This document shows positions 43,128 to 44,469 of a DNA stretch of 44,469 nt, piece after piece. The position numbers and the translations under genes were made by a program. Under the pieces are notes generated by a model that was not told where the DNA came from, did not search any database, and saw nothing but the letters and a program-made list of their open reading frames with translations. Source of the DNA: an uncultured bacterium (GTDB lineage: Bacteria; Cyanobacteriota; Vampirovibrionia; Gastranaerophilales; Gastranaerophilaceae); contig CADCPD010000065.1 of the NCBI GenBank assembly GCA_902803265.1, forward strand, positions 1 to 44,469, given 5' to 3'. Every line of letters starts with the position of its first letter. Position 1 is the first letter of the stretch.

Positions 43128-43925
43128 TTATGATTTAAACCATTCGCAAGACTCACGTTTGCAAAGTAAACTGTTTAAATCTCCCATTATTTTAGTTTTA
43201 GTCATTTCAAAAGTAACAGGTGTTATAGAGATGCGATTATTTCTGATAGCAGCGATATCTGTCATTGCATCAGCAGGAGCAGAAGTAATTTCCCCTGCCA
43301 TCCAGTAATAAACTTTTCCACGAGGATCAATACGTTTTTCATAAGCATCAGTAAACAATTTTCCACCTAATTCCGTAATCGCAATACCTGCAATATCCTC
43401 AGGTTCTACTCCCGGATAATTAACATTTAAAATAACTCTAGGAGGGAAATAAAAATCTTTTAAACGAGGTAACAAATCTGCTACAAATTTTGCGGTAGGT
43501 CTAAAAGCATCCATAGTTGTTAAATTACCGCAATATGAAGTAGCTATCGAAGGAATATTCATTAAAGCACCTTCTAATGCACAACTTACTGTACCTGAAT
43601 ATAAAATGTCAGTACCTAAATTTGGACCATGGTTTATACCTGAAATAACCATATCAGGTTTTTCGTTTTCGGCAAGAATTGCGTTGATACCAATTTTAAT
43701 ACAATCACCAGGAGTTCCTGATGTAGTCCATACTTTTTTTGCACCGTATTTTGGAGGGAGTTCATCAACCCTGATTGGCGTGTGCAAAGTTAAAGAATGA
43801 CCTGCAGCAGATCTTTCACCATTAGGAACTACAACATATACCTCATGCTGTATACTCAAAGCTTCTACAAGTGCATGAATACCGTTTGCTGTATATCCGT
43901 CATCATTAGATACTAATATTCTCAT
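43128..43925 (-). CDS. surE: 5'/3'-nucleotidase SurE
   Basis: Metal-dependent phosphatase that dephosphorylates nucleoside monophosphates and helps stress survival. Active-site residues are D8 and D9 (VSNDDGY), S39 (GERSAAGHS) and N98 (SGINHGPNLG). YSGTVSCALEGAL is a further SurE signature. The length of 265 aa is typical. AAAGGAG lies 6 nt before the ATG. It is monocistronic, with its stop 15 nt from the end of the VWA gene and no visible terminator between. Confidence 0.95.
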   Translation of the reverse strand: MRILVSNDDGYTANGIHALVEALSIQHEVYVVVPNGERSAAGHSLTLHTPIRVDELPPKYGAKKVWTTSGTPGDCIKIGINAILAENEKPDMVISGINHGPNLGTDILYSGTVSCALEGALMNIPSIATSYCGNLTTMDAFRPTAKFVADLLPRLKDFYFPPRVILNVNYPGVEPEDIAGIAITELGGKLFTDAYEKRIDPRGKVYYWMAGEITSAPADAMTDIAAIRNNRISITPVTFEMTKTKIMGDLNSLLCKRESCEWFKS

Positions 43926-44020
43926 AAATCTCCTTTACTGTTTGAATAAAATGACTATTCCGTATTGTAAGTATATACAAATGTTTTCTATATATAATCA
44001 TCAATTTGTATGATAATTAA

Positions 44021-44049
44021 TTGTAAATTTATGTAACAAAAAATATATA
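44021..44049 (+). promoter_or_regulatory. Promoter of a small transcription unit
   Basis: TTGTAA (44021-44026), 17 nt, and TATATA (44044-44049). The predicted start near 44056 is just before a 23-codon ORF and about 160 nt before a terminator. The adjoining stretch towards surE is AT-rich and otherwise empty. Confidence 0.4.
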
Positions 44050-44062
44050 TTTTTAGGTTTTT

Positions 44063-44134
44063 ATGAAATTCAACGATAAAAAAATACTTTATATACATGC
44101 GAGGACATTATCAAGACCTACGGGCTTGAGGTAA
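44063..44134 (+). CDS. Possible 23-aa peptide or leader ORF
   Basis: ATG 44063 to TAA 44134 encodes a basic peptide that begins MKFNDKKILYIHA and ends TGLR. AGG lies 5 nt upstream, and a -35/-10 pair precedes it. About 80 nt of CA-rich sequence and a terminator follow. It may be a small protein, a leader peptide, a gene remnant, or chance within a small RNA. Confidence 0.3.
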   Translation: MKFNDKKILYIHARTLSRPTGLR

Positions 44135-44211
44135 GATTTTTTAAACACATAACAAAACACACACACTACACTACACACATTACGAGGAATTTAAAACAAT
44201 TTTAGAATTCC

Positions 44212-44246
44212 AAAAGGGTCAAAATTAAAAAAGACTCTTTTTTTTT
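44212..44246 (+). terminator. Terminator of the small transcription unit
   Basis: AAAAGGGTC (44212-44220) pairs with GACTCTTTT (44233-44241), with one G-U pair, across a 12-nt A-rich loop. T-tract continues to 44246. No annotated gene on the plus strand needs it, so it marks an unannotated short transcript. Confidence 0.65.
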
Positions 44247-44323
44247 GCCTAAAATTTTTCAAAAATTTTGTATTTATCTAATATCCAGTTAAAGGTAACT
44301 CTTAAACAAATTAATACTTAGGG

Positions 44324-44352
44324 TTGATTTTATATTTTTAGCGTTCCATAAT
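44324..44352 (+). promoter_or_regulatory. Promoter of the initiator tRNA gene
   Basis: TTGATT (44324-44329), 17 nt, and CATAAT (44347-44352). The predicted start is near 44359, about 34 nt before the mature tRNA 5' end, at the left edge of a near-perfect palindrome. Confidence 0.5.
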
Positions 44353-44357
44353 ATAAC

Positions 44358-44379
44358 TGTCGAGGGAATTCCAACGACA
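44358..44379 (+). repeat. 22-bp interrupted palindrome upstream of the tRNA
   Basis: TGTCG (44358-44362) and CGACA (44375-44379) flank the palindrome GGAATTCC (44365-44372), each separated by 2 nt (AG and AA). It sits at the predicted transcription start, so it is either an operator or a 5' hairpin of the pre-tRNA. Confidence 0.7.
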
Positions 44380-44392
44380 TAAAATTGAATAA

Positions 44393-44469
<77 letters not shown>

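Overview
The window is about 44.5 kb of very AT-rich, gene-dense bacterial DNA. The sequence itself names no organism. Several features together suggest a non-photosynthetic cyanobacterial relative of the Melainabacteria/Gastranaerophilales type from the gut: an SLH-domain envelope protein, type IV pilus assembly genes, a stand-alone LuxR-type HTH protein, AmiC-like and SurE genes, low GC, and many proteins of unknown family. This placement is inference. No phage, insertion sequence, CRISPR array or rRNA operon is visible, so the window looks like chromosomal backbone with some lineage-specific loci.

Layout. 0.1-2.75 kb (minus strand): nadA, an RlmB-type rRNA methyltransferase and a primary-type sigma factor, end to end. 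2.8-5.2 kb (plus): a fused PilM-PilN protein and PilO, behind a near-consensus promoter. 5.2-12.0 kb (minus): an oligopeptide-type ABC importer (binding lipoprotein and two permeases, no ATPase), then MgtC, a membrane-anchored TPR protein and a radical SAM enzyme. 12.2-17.5 kb: a 79-aa LuxR-type regulator, then a 1130-aa zinc-ribbon/degenerate NTPase/TPR protein divergent from a MotA/ExbB-like and MotB/OmpA-like pair that resembles ZorA/ZorB. 17.5-19.3 kb (minus): a cysteine hydrolase, a thioredoxin-like [2Fe-2S] protein and a zinc-type CDF exporter. 19.4-25 kb: the SLH protein, a CoA-disulfide-reductase-like flavoenzyme, a small Cys-rich protein, EngB and a large TPR protein. 25-30.2 kb (plus): a XerC/D recombinase, a coiled-coil protein and the operon pyrH-frr-cdsA-rnc-rpe. 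30.3-36.3 kb (minus): an unknown 198-aa protein, ileS, a dicarboxylate/glutamate symporter and a HAD phosphatase. 36.3-40.6 kb: an amidase, a 530-bp gene-free stretch, a CobO-type adenosyltransferase and two glycosyltransferases. 40.7-43.9 kb: a 51-aa small protein, a three-gene ECF sigma module (small membrane protein, sigma factor, LTxxQ periplasmic protein), a VWA protein and SurE. The right end holds a small transcription unit and the initiator tRNA, whose CCA is the last three bases.

How the parts work together. The pyrH operon covers UMP phosphorylation, ribosome recycling, CDP-diacylglycerol synthesis, RNA processing and pentose-phosphate metabolism. The 41-42.3 kb cluster has the parts of a CnrYXH-like envelope or metal-stress circuit, with an ECF-like promoter in front of it. 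The 12.4-17.5 kb locus looks like an ion-driven membrane motor unit with a dedicated cytoplasmic partner.

The most unusual genome-wide signal is promoter architecture. Four unrelated genes (oppA-like, the zinc-ribbon protein, the CDF exporter and a GT2) have an extended -10 element of the form TGN-TATAAT ending exactly 6 nt before the ATG, with no Shine-Dalgarno sequence. This predicts leaderless mRNAs. Other highlights are an IleRS whose HIGH motif reads HVGT, a nested hairpin that contains the start codon of the glutamate symporter, and a candidate small RNA or peptide gene near the right end.
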